Assembly (NCBI GenBank): GCA_004194705.1
Contig: SADC01001184.1
Span: forward strand, 1,054,001-1,118,000
Source of the DNA: Ditylenchus dipsaci
Lineage: Eukaryota; Nematoda; Chromadorea; Rhabditida; Anguinidae
Length of the DNA: 64,000 bases
Direction of reading: 5' to 3'
A program made the translations under genes and the position numbers. Below, piece after piece: positions 12,423 through 23,800 of the stretch (its first letter is position 1; each line of letters opens with the position of its first letter). The notes below the pieces were generated by a model. The model did no database searches. It was not told the DNA's origin and saw only the letters and a program-made list of their open reading frames with translations.

Positions 12423-13090
12423 CGTTTATAATGGATTACGGCCAATTAGCAACGGAGCTTAGAAACGTCCAATTAGCAACGGAGCTTAGAACGTCCAGTT
12501 GGCAACAGTTTTGCTAGCAGCCAGTTAGCAACGGCCAGTTAGCAGTGTTTCAATAGCCAGAGTCATTTAGCGCTCACAAAAGAGGTTTTTTTCCTACTAG
12601 GAAGTCGGATGTCCAGATCTTTGAGATCCCGTACTTTTGAGTTTTTTGAAGTTTTATATAACACGCCTCCATTTAAACTTTTTTTTTGATCGACTTTGGG
12701 GGGTAAAACGGTGTTTTTGTCCCGCCCAAAAAATGGGTCAGAAAATGACTCATTTTGACCACCCACTCATCGTGATTCAGTTTCGGCCCCGATTTTTCTA
12801 GTCGAAATTGGGTCAAAAATCGTCGACTTTCGAGATTTTCGGTCATGGGACAAAAACACCGTTTTACCCCCAAAGTCGATCAAAAAAAAGTTTAAATGGA
12901 GGCGTGTTATATTTTTATCAATAAGTATATAGAAGGGATAAGGACACCTGATAAGAAATGAAATCAGGCAATAAGTGAAGGCATAAATTTCCTGGCAGGA
13001 CAACCTTTTCAAAAAAAACAGTTGCTCACTGGCTGCTCAAAAACCGTTCCTAACTGGCCGTTGCTAAATGGCCAACTCCCGTTTATAATG
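12423..13090. mobile_element. foldback-type element with tandem-repeat arms and 11-bp target duplication
   Basis: The element proper (12434-13079) is flanked by the exact direct repeat CGTTTATAATG (12423-12433 and 13080-13090). Its left arm is a run of degenerate GGCCAATTAGCAACGG units and the right arm has the complementary units. Long inverted arms made of short tandem repeats with a long target duplication are the hallmark of foldback (FB/TU-like) transposons. A second palindrome (12657-12912) is nested in its middle. It fills most of the intergenic space between FAM50 and CFAP20. Confidence 0.7.
12657..12912. mobile_element. nested palindromic element
   Basis: Arms of about 65 bp: TAACACGCCTCCATTTAAAC at the left and its complement at the right, including the GATCGACTTTGGGGG and AAAACGGTGTTTTTGTCCC segments. 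TA lies on both sides. No coding capacity; the ORFs here are palindrome artefacts. Confidence 0.65.
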
Positions 13091-13246
13091 ACGCGAGAAC
13101 GAGGACGAGTTCGAATTTTGCGTTCACAATGTCGCGAGAACGATATCGTCGACGATATATTCTCGTTATTTTTCTATGTCTCTTTCTTGTTGTCATTGTG
13201 AACACTCTTTCTCGTCCTCATTCTGGTGTCATTGTGAACGTGGTGT
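13083..13246. repeat. hairpin of CGAGAACGA-type units
   Basis: Left arm ATAATGACGCGAGAACGAGG and right arm CCTCATTCTGGTGTCATTGT are approximate inverted copies, with internal TCACAATGTCGCGAGAACG and ATTGTGAACACTCTTTCTCG units. It abuts the foldback element and shares its right-hand target duplication, so the element probably inserted into it. Confidence 0.5.
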
Positions 13247-13547
13247 AAAAATTGCAATCTTTTATGAAAGGTGTGTCCTTTGCAAGTCTGAAAACGGGGT
13301 TTTGGTTTTAGAAGACTGGATATGGATAAAAGTTAACCAGGGATAATATCTACCTGTTAACAGCTTTTTTATTCTTTGAAAATTTCACTTCAAAAAACGC
13401 CAATCTTAACATCGCCGTTTTTCAAATTTTAATAAAGTAGTTCTATGAGCGAACTTACACTTTTTTGTTCCTGGCTCTCGGTCGTCGCCCATAACAACAA
13501 GAAGATCCCAACTTTTCATACTTTCAGGCTGACCAGTGTATAGTAAA

Positions 13548-14555
13548 ATGTTTCACAATACATTTCAATCTGGGCTACTTTCAATCTTTTACAGTATTGG
13601 AAGCAAGGTAGTTATGGTATTTTTGGGTATGATAGATAATTATTATGAATTCACAGCCTCTTCAAATATGGGACAAAAGTGTAAAAAATGGGCACATAAA
13701 GCGGATAACTGATGACGAAATACAATCCCTCGTGATAGAAATAGTTGGAGCAAATGCAAGAATTAAAATTAGACATCAAGTCAATAAATTAGAAATAAAC
13801 CATATATTTTCAGGTATCTACGGCATATATTTCTTGTCCATTCGATCCCAAGAAAACTTTGGGAATCAAGTAAGTTAAAAATTTGATCCTTCCAATAATT
13901 ATTTATTCTTAAAATAATTCTAAATTATTTTACCAGGCTACCTTATTTCGTGAGTTTCATGAAACATATATGTAAGCTTATCTGTATAGTTTTCAAGGTC
14001 ATGGTTGTAAAAAATCTGAAGAAGTATTTCACATTCGAAGTTCAAGTGCTCGATGACAAAGGAATAAAGAGACGATTTCGTGAGCCTTCCGATTAGACAC
14101 AATAATAATTAAGCACGAAATACGCTTGTTTTTTAGGTGCATCGAATTTCCAGTCAAATACAAGAGTTAAACCGTTCATCTGTACAATGCCAATGAGACT
14201 GGATGAAGGTTGGAATCAAGTGCAATTTAATCTATCGGACTTCGTCAAACGAGCTTATGGCACGACTTACGTGGAAACATTGCGAGTCCAGGTGACTACT
14301 GTTGCAATAAATAATTCGACAATAGCAACTTTTTCTCAAATTCAGATTCATGGGAACTGCCGATTGAGGAGGGTTTACTTTGCTGACCGGCTATACACTG
14401 AAGATGAACTGCCTGCTGAATTGTACGCTTATGTGCGTCATTTCCTTATGATCTACTTAATTTGTTCATTTAGCAAGCTGTATTTGCCGATACGTCAGAG
14501 TCATCAAAGTATGAATGCATCTCCCGAACACTCTATGACTACTGCGGAGTTGTGA
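13548..14555 (+). CDS. CFAP20: cilia- and flagella-associated protein 20 (CFAP20/BUG22)
   Basis: Eight exons, all in phase: 13548-13607, 13657-13755, 13814-13869, 13937-13949, 13998-14079, 14137-14291, 14346-14422, 14473-14555. The N-terminus is [20 protein letters not shown], followed by [87 protein letters not shown] and [19 protein letters not shown]; these track vertebrate CFAP20 closely over the whole length. CFAP20 is a conserved inner-junction and centriolar/ciliary protein (family knowledge). Two splice oddities: intron 2 has a GC donor (AAT|GCAAGA) and exon 4 is only 13 nt. The C-terminal 20 residues ([13 protein letters not shown]...) diverge from the family. A polyadenylation signal AATAAA is at 14659. 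Confidence 0.96.
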
Positions 14556-15224
14556 ACTTTAGCAGACAATCAGAATAATAGTTCTGTCTCTTTTCATTTC
14601 CTTGATCTCATTTATGTTCGCCTTTGTTAGATATTAACGTACAATTTTCATCTACAGAAATAAATTTTGAGCTTAATAATGCTAGTTAGACAGGGTTGTG
14701 CTTAAAAATAGCCTTTTGAATAGGCTAGTTTGTAGGGTTGAACAACGCGAATATTCGCGCGAATTTTACAACTCTACTAGTTCGTGATATTCTGTTTTTC
14801 GACGTGCGACTACACTTTGTTTCATGAACAAACATAAATGAGCAATGGTTTCAGCGACTTTGAAGTAAAATCAAGGCTCTTAGATGTACTCTTTAAAAAT
14901 ATCTGCACTTCTTTTCAATTTTTGTACTTTTTCTTATTTTTTGCCAATAACGAAAAAAGAAAGATATACCTCTTTTTTCTAATTGGAGGGCATGTTCTAA
15001 TAAGCGGAAACCCTCGACTTGAGGACCTATACTCAGCCTAGAGTAAATCGTAATCGTTTCGCCAGACACTTTTAGGATGCTGAGAACAAATGTCACCATA
15101 TGGTTAGCCGACAAATTATGTGATTGAGCTAGCTTGGAGATAAACCCATTTGAAATCGGAAACGTGACTTTGCCAAGCGCTTTTTCAATCTTTTTTGTTC
15201 AACTTTTTAAATTTCAGACGCAAT

Positions 15225-15463
15225 TACCGTATTTCTTTTAATATCAGCCCTAAAGGCTTCTATTTTGAATACCCGACAATCGGTAAATTGGAATTCGATC
15301 TCAGGCAAGATCTAAAAAGTAAAATCAGTAAAACTCGCAAGTGTTAAGAAGGCATATCAAACAGCAGTGCGAAAAATTGCTTCTAACCTGAGATACAGAC
15401 TCAAAGTTGGGAGGGAGAGGAGTTTTTATTAGAGGAAGGGCTTATATTAGAGGTAATACGGTA
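15225..15463. mobile_element. TACCGTA...TACGGTA family element
   Basis: Left end TACCGTATTTCTTTTAATAT, right end the complement-like TATTAGAGGTAATACGGTA. It is a short relative of the 4862-5655 element, with agggcttatattagagg units at the right side. No coding capacity. Confidence 0.65.
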
Positions 15464-15690
15464 ATTGAAGTCTTTTTTAAAAGAAAGTGCAAATTCTAAG
15501 CAATCTTTTGGTCAAAAAAATTTATATATACCGTTAAACCTCTATTAGTCCGGCACCCTCTAATAATCCGGCCCTTGACTTTGAGGACCTATATGTAAGC
15601 CCAGGAAAAACATTTTGCAAACCTGCTTATTGTGTTTTCTAAACTCCCACGCGTTCCACCGATTACGCTTTTTATATTTGGGTTTACACC

Positions 15691-15967
15691 AGGGTTGACA
15701 GGGTGTGGCTTTTTCGACCTTTTTCGGCCACTAAAAAGCTACCCCCCTTTTGCAGAATTTGCATAAAATGAGACATTCCTTTGAATTTTCGAAGTATGAT
15801 ATACGTTTTCAAGACTTCAATGGAAGGGTAAGGAAGATGTATTTCAACTGGTATGTAGATACATCAGATGCGCTAGTAAAATAGTTCACAAAACAAGCAA
15901 TGAAAAGGAAAAAAACGTTAAAAAAAACTACACATGGGCCGAAAAAGCCACACCTTGCCAGCCCTAA
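15691..15967. mobile_element. hAT-like MITE with TTTACACC flanks
   Basis: The inverted ends are AGGGTTGACAGGGTGTGGC and GCCACACCTTGCCAGCCCT, followed inside by TTTTTCGACC and its relative. The octamer TTTACACC precedes it (15683-15690) and follows it (15968-15975), consistent with an 8-bp target duplication. No coding capacity. Confidence 0.65.
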
Positions 15968-16224
15968 TTTACACCCAAAAATTTCGAGATCGACCCGAAA
16001 TTTTCCCCAATAAACCCACCTCTACTTACGATGGGTTGCCCAAAAAGAGGTTTTAACCACTTTTGTGCATTTTAGCTGCTGAAACGTGTAGAAAACATGT
16101 TTTTAGGGCGCGGTCGACAATTTTTTGGAAAAAAATTTTGACGCTACTGGCTTAAGGACTATTTCGGATGTCCTACCATGTTTTTCAACTGGGCCGTGGC
16201 AAAAAAGACTCTAAATGCATTTTT

Positions 16225-16380
16225 GTTCAAGAGTCTTCTCGGAATTATGTCTAAGGTAAGTGAGTGCGCGCATCTCTAACCAACCAAGCCCCTGCGCCCC
16301 CGAAGGGGCGCAGGGGGCTTGGGGGCTTGGAGTTGAGATGCGCACACCCACATACCTTAGACACAAATCACTCGAAAGTG
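16225..16380. repeat. copy 1 of a GTCTAAGGTAAGTG hairpin repeat
   Basis: Left arm GTCTAAGGTAAGTGAGTGCG then GCGCATCTC, a GC-rich loop of CAAGCCCC and GGGGCGCAGG, and right arm GAGATGCGCACACC then ACATACCTTAGACAC. Further copies are at 22745-22880, 40870-40985, 53965-54100 and 54590-54700. Confidence 0.75.
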
Positions 16381-16939
16381 ACTCTGGATGCATGAAAAAG
16401 CATGCATACCAGAGTTTATTTATGCGGTAGGCCCCAGTATTCAAAACTATGTTCAACATCTTCTTGTTAATGGGCTCTGTGTGATTAGTGGCCCTCTTTT
16501 ATTCCTTCCCCTCCCAATACAGCCCTAATTCCCTTCAAAAATGTTTTGGCGGGAATTCAAAAAAATATTTTTCCGAATTTTCTTAAATTTTTTACCTTGG
16601 GGACCAAGGCAAATCGAAAATTTTTTTTTCGATTTTTCGGAAACGAAAGTGTTTCGTGCCTATTCAGAGCACGAGAATCAAAATGGGACGGGTCCTTTCT
16701 CCTTCAGGAAAAGTAAATTTTTCGCTAGCTGGGGGGATTCTATAGTATAGCCAAAGATAAATCAAATAAAGACTTCAAAAATAAAGAAATAACTGAAAAT
16801 ATAACGAAAAACTGCGCCGCAAGCAAAATTTGTCTTGTTTTTGGCACAAATTCAAAAAAAGTACAAAAAAGTACACGAGGCGAAAAAAAAGTACAAATCT
16901 TTTTAAAAAGTACGATTCCCATCCCTGGGTATGTCGACC

Positions 16940-17180
16940 CTAGTAGCGAATACCACAACCCCCCCCCCCCAACGATTTTCACCTTTTTTACTTAAGTAAA
17001 AAGTACCCAATTTTTTGTCCCAGACTCAGAAAAAAGTGCGTAACACAGTTATTAGTCACAACTTCCGTACGCTGGCCTACTCCCAAACCTAAGGGCTAAG
17101 CCTGAACTTGTTGTTTCAAAGGGTAGTTACAGCAATTTTAAAAGGTCGGATTTTTGGGGGTGGGGTTTATTCGCTAGTAG
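16940..17180. mobile_element. CTAGTAGCGAATAC inverted-repeat element
   Basis: The left end CTAGTAGCGAATAC is followed by a run of C, and the right end has a run of G then TATTCGCTAGTAG. Inside is CTGGCCTACTCCCAAACCTA, shared with copies at 37222-37430 and 51184-51428. No coding capacity. Confidence 0.7.
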
Positions 17181-17582
17181 CGCCGGTATGTCATATTTTT
17201 ATCTATATTGTATATCATATCTGCACTTTTTAATCAGTGATCTTTATTTTTAGAATGTTATAATCGAAGCAAGAAAATTTTCTCGAATAAGGGGTATATT
17301 GCATTTATTCTAATATAAGCCTTTCTTGCACAAAACTCAAAGTTAGATTTGTAACATCTATTCCAGAATTGTGAAATATCTTTTAAAAATGCTCTAAAAA
17401 TTAAGACACTACAGAAAATACAGGGTGGCGCAACTTTTTTGGGTGTATAAATTTTGGCCACAACTTTTTTAGTCTCTGATATTTTGACGAAAGTTTAGGT
17501 GAGAACGCATGTAAAATTTTTGCGAGAAAGAAAAGAACCACTGGTCCCCGCCTTTTCTCCGTGTAACGCTCTGGTATACCCT

Positions 17583-17821
17583 TTAAAGGGGCATGCCCAC
17601 GCTAATAAGAGGTGGTGCTCGAGAATTTCAAAATTTTTTCTAGTCATTGAACTTCTGTACGCATTTTTCAACTTGGTTTCTAATAAAACCATACCTAAAA
17701 TTAAATTCTAGGCCTTGTTTTGTTAAGACCAAGTTAAACAATCCGTACAGAAGTGAAACGATGAAGAAAAATTTTGAATTCCCGGGCAACACCTCTTATT
17801 AGCGTGGTCATGCACCTTTAA
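17583..17821. mobile_element. TTAA-flanked MITE, 'GCATGCCCACGC' subfamily
   Basis: TTAAAGGGGCATGCCCACGC at the left and GCGTGGTCATGCACCTTTAA at the right, with the same central palindrome as the 7089-7330 copy. An abutting single end at 17530-17585 belongs to the 409-649 family, and a CAGGGTGGCGCAAC terminus lies at 17424. Confidence 0.75.
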
Positions 17822-18006
17822 AAACGTGTTTAATTGAAAAGTTAAGTTTCTGTATACCTGTGGTCTACACGGCTCTAGAAAAGAAACTCGATTGGCATTC
17901 AAACTTGTTGTAGTTAATTCAGTACGCTTTTTTGCTCTAGCTCAAATCTACCACCATTTTTTACAGAGCTTAAAAGGGGGGGGTCGGATTTTGGGGGTGG
18001 GGGTAG

Positions 18007-18944
18007 TTAAAGGGGGGGGGTGCAAATCATAATGCGAATATTTTGGACTCTCAGGTTCAAATCCCTTAGTGCATACACTTTTTATCTTCTTAAAATTACA
18101 ATTTTGTAGTCAAAATGATCCTCATACTCTTGACTATCTAACAAAGTCGTCAGATCATGATTTCGAAATTCCTCGAACTGATTTGCAGGCTAAGACCCGC
18201 TAAATTTACAAAAATCGTTCGTTTGGGGGTCTTTCATTGACTGGTTTGATTGATATTTTCTGACTTTTTCTTACAAGTCACGCGTTTCATATACCAAAAT
18301 GAAGCCAAGATTTCAGGCTTTCATTTGGGCTATCAAACAGAAAAAAAGTTAGTACAGAATTTAAACTAGGATTCAAAAACATTCAACCCTGTGCACTTCC
18401 ATGCCATTCTATCTTGGACTATTTCAGAACTTTTTGGAAGTGACGTTTTTTGGAATATTAATTTACATGATAATTTACAACCTTATATTTAAAATGTATC
18501 CCTGATTCTTGGTGTCATTTTCAGCATATGGTTGTAAATGAACATGTGAATTGAATTTGCAAAAAAACTTCAGTGCCGGAATAATCCCAAAATCCTGCCC
18601 TAAATGGTACTCTTTTTTCCTTGGTCAAACCTTCGCTAGCTGCCGTGTTTTTCTGAAGTGATTCTGGTGTGTAAAAATTCTATCTGGTTCTCCATGAAAT
18701 TCTGATTCTAGAAAGTCACTAAACGCGTTGATAAATAAATGAAATTGGTAGAGGTTGATGCGATATAAAACTAAGTACGCATCATTTGGGCCGGTTTCCC
18801 TTTATTTTGATAGTCATTTAGTTGGAATCGCAAAATTAGGGCAGTTGCTGTTGAAATATAGAGGAAAAAATAGGTTATGCACCCACTGGTAATCGAACTT
18901 GAGTGTTCAAAATATTAGCATTATGATTTGGACCCCCCCTTTAA
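18007..18944. mobile_element. TTAA-flanked inverted-repeat element with tRNA-like B-box ends
   Basis: The ends are TTAAAGGGGGGGGTGCAAAT and its complement, followed inside by CATAATGCGAATATTTTGG and its relative. Just inside the left end is CTCAGGTTCAAATCCCTTAG, which resembles a tRNA B box; a second copy with the same motif starts at 20059. No coding capacity found in the roughly 850-bp interior. Confidence 0.6.
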
Positions 18945-19202
18945 GTGTTCGAGAAAACAAAAGTTTCTGACGACTTGAAATTAGGGAGGGGGACTACAAT
19001 TACAGGGTGAACCAATAAAAAACCCCTGAACTTTCACGGGGCCGTTAGGCCAGTTTCGATTATGACTTTTTGCCAATGCCATTTCCTTTCGTAGCCCTTA
19101 CAATGCTCTAACGAATTGTATATTAACATTGAATAACTGAAAAAAACATTATTGATAAATAATCAGAACAAAAACTTCAGCCTCGATTTCGGTATACCGA
19201 CA

Positions 19203-19512
19203 GCTGGGTACACATTAGGACTGGGTTCAAGACTGGGTACAGTACCCAATTTGCCTTGATCCCTGTTAATTTTTTATAACTTTTTTAGAATTTTCGATTT
19301 TTTGCGCTCTTAGGCTGAGGCAAGGGTAGGCCAGCGCCCGTTAGGACAGACTTAAATGTGTGGTTTAAACATATTTTCTTAACTTCTAATATAATCATAT
19401 TTTAGTCATCTAATTATTTTTTTGAACTTTTTTAACTTATTTTTTTAGCTTTTTAACTTCTAAAAAGTGTACTCAGTCATTGCACCCAGTCATAATGTGT
19501 ACCCAGTCGTAG
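19203..19512. repeat. inverted repeat of GGGTACACATTA / TAATGTGTACCC
   Basis: GGGTACACATTAGGACTGGG near 19206 is mirrored by CCCAGTCATAATGTGTACCC near 19485. The interior contains the dispersed GGCCAGCGCCCGTTAGGACA motif at 19330. Confidence 0.5.
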
Positions 19513-20841
19513 GCCAGTCTCGATTTCAAATTGCTGAATTTTTAGTTTTCGTTAAATTAACCTGCGGATAAAAAGCTGATCAAAACCCACTTTACAGAAT
19601 AGGTTTTTGAAAATTTGAATATTGAGATATGGTCTTCTGAAAAAAATAGAGAATAACCAAATACCAATTTTCAATAATTACACGAATTTCGTTAATTTTT
19701 CAAGGTGGTTGCTTTTTTCTAAAAGGCCATATCAGAGCACTTACAGTTTCAAAATTTCTTCTGTAAAGTGGATTTTGTAGCTGTTTATCTGCGCTACAAC
19801 ATAAAGTTACGATATTTGTACACCGCTAAAAACTTAATCAGATTTTTGATCGGCGCGAGTAATAAAAAAGGTTATTATCTTAACTTTTAAAATGACTTCA
19901 CAAGTGTTAGTAGACAAATGCTGACTTTTTTTAACAGCATCCACGCAAGATTTATATATTAATCTAAAGAAGAAGAAAAGGGCTAAAAAATCGTGTTTGG
20001 AGTATTATTAAGAGAAAAATTTTAAAAAATTAAAAGTTACCCTATAAATCCAGTTACTTTAAAGGGGAACACATCAAGTAGCGAATATTTTAAACTCTCA
20101 GGTTCAAACCCCCTGAGTGCGCACCTTATTTTTTATCTCATTTTAGTGAGTTAACTTACTTCTGGTGACAAAAACAATCGAGAAATCGATTGCAATCATA
20201 TGCATCACTGCTTTGCTCTCAGCAATTACCTTAATTTTGCGATTTAATGCAAAATGACCATCGAAAACAAAGAAAAATCATCCAGAAGCCATATACTTTG
20301 GTTTTCATCACCTCCTCGTCTAACTATTTTGTTGACTTCTCACAAGATGATATCATCTTTTTAGAGTCAGAATTTCATGAGGAATCACATGAAAATATTT
20401 TCACATCGAATTTTTTTAGAAATTGGGGCAGCTTGTACAGGTTTGACCCAGCTAGAAAAAAGTATGTTTGAAGGGTAGGATGGTATTTTTTTAATATTTT
20501 TTAATTTTAGCTTCCAGTTTATGGAAGTCTCTATTTAATAGCTCAAAATAAAGCCTAGAATCAGGGCTGCACGTTGGTATTAGGAAATGCAGTCGAACCT
20601 GGATATAAGACCAACCCCAAAAGTTCGTTCCCGCCTAGGGTCCGAGACTTCTGTCACCTCGATTTTGATCAAAAAATCATTAAAAAGTAGCGTCAATTTT
20701 TTTTGCTTGAAGAAACTTTCTCCTGCAACGATCTGTTTGATAAATTCATGAAAACTTTGAAAAAATTGCCTCATAGTTCTCTTTATAATAGATGTAACTT
20801 TTAACATTTTCAGAGACTCAGACGTTATAAAGTCTACAATC

Positions 20842-23800
20842 ATGGATTTCCAAGCTATCGTTTTTGCTGGGGTCATGGAAACAGAATGACGAGCTTAACA
20901 GAATACATGTCAAAATCTTTGCTTCCTGTGGCCAACATTCCGCTGTTCTGGTATTCATTGAATATGTTGTCTAGGAACAACATTAAAGGTTTGCAAATTC
21001 GATACTGAACATTATACCTGACCAGCATATTTTTATAGTGTCCACTATCTTTTTTCTGTAACCTACGGCTATTTTACTTTTTAGACGTTATTTTGGTCAC
21101 CAATGAAAGATGCCACTCGGAAATAAAAAATTTGCTGAATGATCATTCTTTTCCTTCTATTCCAAATTTGAGTATTGAAGTCATATGTATTGACTCGAAG
21201 ATTGATGAAGATGCAGATGAGTGGGGCACAGCTGATGTTCTTCGCCACATACAACCAAAACTGAAGAAAGATGTAAGATTAGTCTCCCTTCCAGCACATG
21301 ATAATTTTTAAGTTTAGCGAGATTTGCTAATTGTGTCTGGTGATGTGGTATCGGATATTTCCTTGACAAAAATGTTAAGCTTTCATTGTAAAAACAACTC
21401 TATGGTTACTTGTCTTTTATCTGATTCGATAATTAATGGACCTGTGCCTGGCCCTAAAGAGCGTCTCAAAAAATGTAAACCTGTTGAACCCTCCCTCCCC
21501 CTTCCCCACGACAAACGCTAACAATTTTAGATCGAGACTTTGTCGCTTTGATCCCCGACACTAATCAGCTTTTGTTTCTGTCAGAAGAAGAGGTTAGCCC
21601 GTTTATTGAGATGCTATTCTGTTTAAAATCTAAATTTTTCACTTCAGGATTTTGGTGAGGCTCAAGAATTTAATGGAAATTTGTTTAAGAAGTCATTTTT
21701 AGAGCCTTTCATTGTCATATTCAGCTAATTTCTGTAATCATTTAGGTATCCCAAAGTTTCGTTTACTTCTAAATACAAAGACATCCATATCTACGTGATG
21801 AAACAGTCTGCTGTAGAGATTTTAAAATCCCATAAGTAGGCAAACTAATCACTTAGTACCACAATTTTATAACCTTCAAATTTAGAAATTTTTCCTCGAT
21901 AAAGGCTGATTTGATATCCTATCTGTTGAGAACACAATACTCAAATAAGTCAGGACCTGAGCTTTTGAACTCTCTTCCAAACGCTGCGTGCAAATGTTTC
22001 GCTTACGTTTGCTCAACTGAAGATGATGCTTCACTAATAGGTAAAAGATTTGTACAGGGTGTCCCAAAAAAATTCGGGCACTTCTGAAATTTTTGTCAAG
22101 GGAAAATTTTTTGAAATTTTTTGTCAAATAAAGATTGTTTGGGTGTGAGCAAGGATGTTGAAATAACGGTTGTGAGGCCGGTTCAGACTCCTCTCATTCA
22201 GACCTTTTCTGGTTTAGAGGGTGACGCCCATTTTTTACTATAAATTTTATTTAATTTTGTTGATTATGGCAGTCATGGTAATTTCAGTAGCCTATATCAG
22301 TTTTGATAAAAATGCGATACTCTCCATCTGCCTTTCACTCTAATGACTGAAAGGCAGAGTGAGAGTAAAATCAAAGTTTTTTTCAGAGATTTGAGGCTGA
22401 AAAAAATATCATCGTGTAGCCCTGAATCTTAGCCACGAAATGACAGCAACAGAAAAAAATTATGAAAAAAGGTTTACAGCCCTTAAAATCATGAGATTTA
22501 CTCTGAGTCATTGGAAGGCAGGAGTAAACTATTTGAGGTAGCCCAAAGGTGCGTTTTTTCAAGATCTAAGTATTTTTAGGTCATTTAAACGATAGCAACG
22601 GCCGAAAAGTGTGGGAAGGCCATTTTTTGAAAAACAAATTTCGGCTACCTTGGTCCGCTGTGGTTTTTGGTTATTTTCAGTATATTTACCGTTTTGATCA
22701 CTGGAGCTGGGCAAAAAGAGAATCTATATACATTTATGATAAAGAGTCTTGCTCAGAATCATGTCTAAGTCTCTACTCTCAAGCCCCCTACGCTTCCTTC
22801 GGGCCGAAGAGGGGGCTTGAGAGTTAGAGATGCGTGCACTCACTTACCTTAGACATGATTCTGAGCAAGACTCTTGATCATAAATGTATATAGATTCTCT
22901 TTTTGCCCAGCTCCAGTGACCGAATCGGGTAAATATACTGAAAATGACCAAAAACCATAGGAGGGACCAAGACAGTCGAATTCCTTTTTTCGAAAAATGG
23001 CTTTCCCACTTTTTTTTGGCTGTTTCTATCGTTTAAACGGCCTAGAAAAATACTCAGACCTTGAAAAAAAAGAACTGCTCAATAGGACTATTCCAGTACT
23101 TTTCGGTAGTATCCTGGAACTGACGTTTTCCCCAATTTTTATTTACATACTCATTTGCAACCTTACACTCAAAATGTAGCCCTGCTGCTTGCCGTCATTT
23201 TCAGCATACGGTTGTATAAAACAGGATGAGCTTTTGTAACTATTTGCGGGAAATAGTTACAAATTCTTGCATTTGAAAAATAGTTACAGCCTGTAACTAT
23301 TTGACCTTTGTAACTATTCTTGTAACTATTTCTCGCCACGAAAGTAATAATTAAAAAAAAATAGTTACAGCGTGTAACTATTTTTGTCTTCGCTGTAGTT
23401 TCTCGGCACGAAATCAGCAATTAAAATTTTTTAAATTAAATTTAATCAATTTTGTAAAAATTTCAGGATAGACGAAAACCAGATGGCTTAGAACCCACTC
23501 CAGAATGGCCAAAAGCCAAAAATAATTGTTTTGGGGTTTTTAGGGGTTTGTTGCAAAAAATCGATTGAACGGATCAGAATCCCAGTCAGATGGGCTTAAT
23601 CGCTCAGAATTGCACGTTATTCCACTCTAAACAATCATAAACTAAGTCTCTAAGCGATTGGGCCCATCTGACTGGAATTCTGATCCGCTCAATCGATTTT
23701 TCGCAAAAAAGTTTACCCCTTTAGTAAACCCCCGAAAAACAATTATTTTGGCTTTTGGCCATTCTGGAGTGGGTCCTAAGCCATCTGGTTTTCACCTCCC

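Larger units (their letters stand above)
14556..20841. other. gene-free repeat-rich intergenic region
   Basis: I see no recognisable coding exon in these 6.3 kb. The stretch consists of the palindromic elements annotated separately, single transposon ends (for example CTCTAATAATCCGGCCC near 15560 and GTCGAACCTGGATATAAG near 20592), several G/C homopolymer runs, and AT-rich unique sequence. The ORF at 20247-20471 has no family resemblance I can name. Confidence 0.6.
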
